12,221 bases of DNA from Candidatus Nanoanaerosalina archaeon (lineage in GTDB: Archaea; Nanohalarchaeota; Nanosalinia; Nanosalinales; Nanoanaerosalinaceae): the NCBI GenBank assembly GCA_022729275.1, contig JALDAH010000024.1:1-12221 (forward strand). The letters run 5' to 3'. The position numbers and the translations under genes are program-made. Every line of letters begins with the position of its first letter. The first letter of the stretch is position 1. The notes beneath the pieces are model-generated. The model did not search any database, had not been told where the DNA came from, and saw only the letters and a list, made by a program, of their open reading frames with translations. This document shows positions 12,171 through 12,221 of the stretch, piece by piece.

Positions 12171-12221
12171 TGAACTAATTAACGGTAAAATCTCAAAAAG
12201 TATTCTTAAAAAATCGGTGAA

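Overview
The window looks like low-GC archaeal chromosome. Several genes have an A/T-rich TATA-like box about 22-30 nt before the start codon and no room for a leader (genes starting at 35, 931 minus, 5215, 7015, 10999). Others, inside operons, carry Shine-Dalgarno sequences. Several protein types recall haloarchaeal or nanohaloarchaeal relatives: the wHTH-nucleotidyltransferase/HEPN pair, the AdkA-like kinase and a secreted protein rich in N-glycosylation sequons. I infer a DPANN archaeon, possibly Nanohaloarchaeota; no marker gene here proves it.

Layout. 1-1333: two small membrane proteins (35-280 plus; 377-931 minus) and a broken N-terminal piece of an APH-type kinase (998-1200 minus). 1367-4895: a tight same-strand run of radical SAM protein, DUF5680 protein, AdkA-like nucleotide kinase, NUDIX hydrolase and, after a 59-nt gap, a SplB-like radical SAM protein. 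A partly leaky terminator-like hairpin lies at 2965-3003. 4896-5214: mostly intergenic, with overlapping micro-ORFs, one of them a likely 39-residue membrane peptide. 5215-6054: DUF1295 membrane protein. 6070-6190: CTAG-edged repeats between convergent genes. 6223-6798 (minus): a secreted protein with a fresh 24-residue internal duplication. 7015-8588: a GT-C (PMT/ArnT-like) glycosyltransferase interrupted by a frameshift in an AT dinucleotide run. 8698-8979: a 93-residue unknown. 8980-9692: terminators and a second, larger block of the same CTAG-edged repeats around a structured unique core. 9693-10934: a HEPN/MNT toxin-antitoxin operon with three TACA-N5-TGTA operator-like sites. 10999-11688: a PD-(D/E)XK nuclease-like gene of much lower GC. 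11689-12170: two beheaded genes (YgjP-like metallopeptidase, minus; PD-(D/E)XK protein, plus) joined 5' to 5', best explained by one deletion.

The most unusual item is the CTAG-edged repeat family. About 48-bp repeats alternate with 16-27 nt A/T-rich segments, and the ends of neighbouring repeats pair across those segments with compensatory base changes (GCCT/AGGC, GCTT/AAGC, GTCT/AGAC). The conserved object may therefore be a hairpin rather than a direct repeat. The right third of the window (9693-12170) reads as an accessory or defence-type island with transfer, deletion and gene decay.
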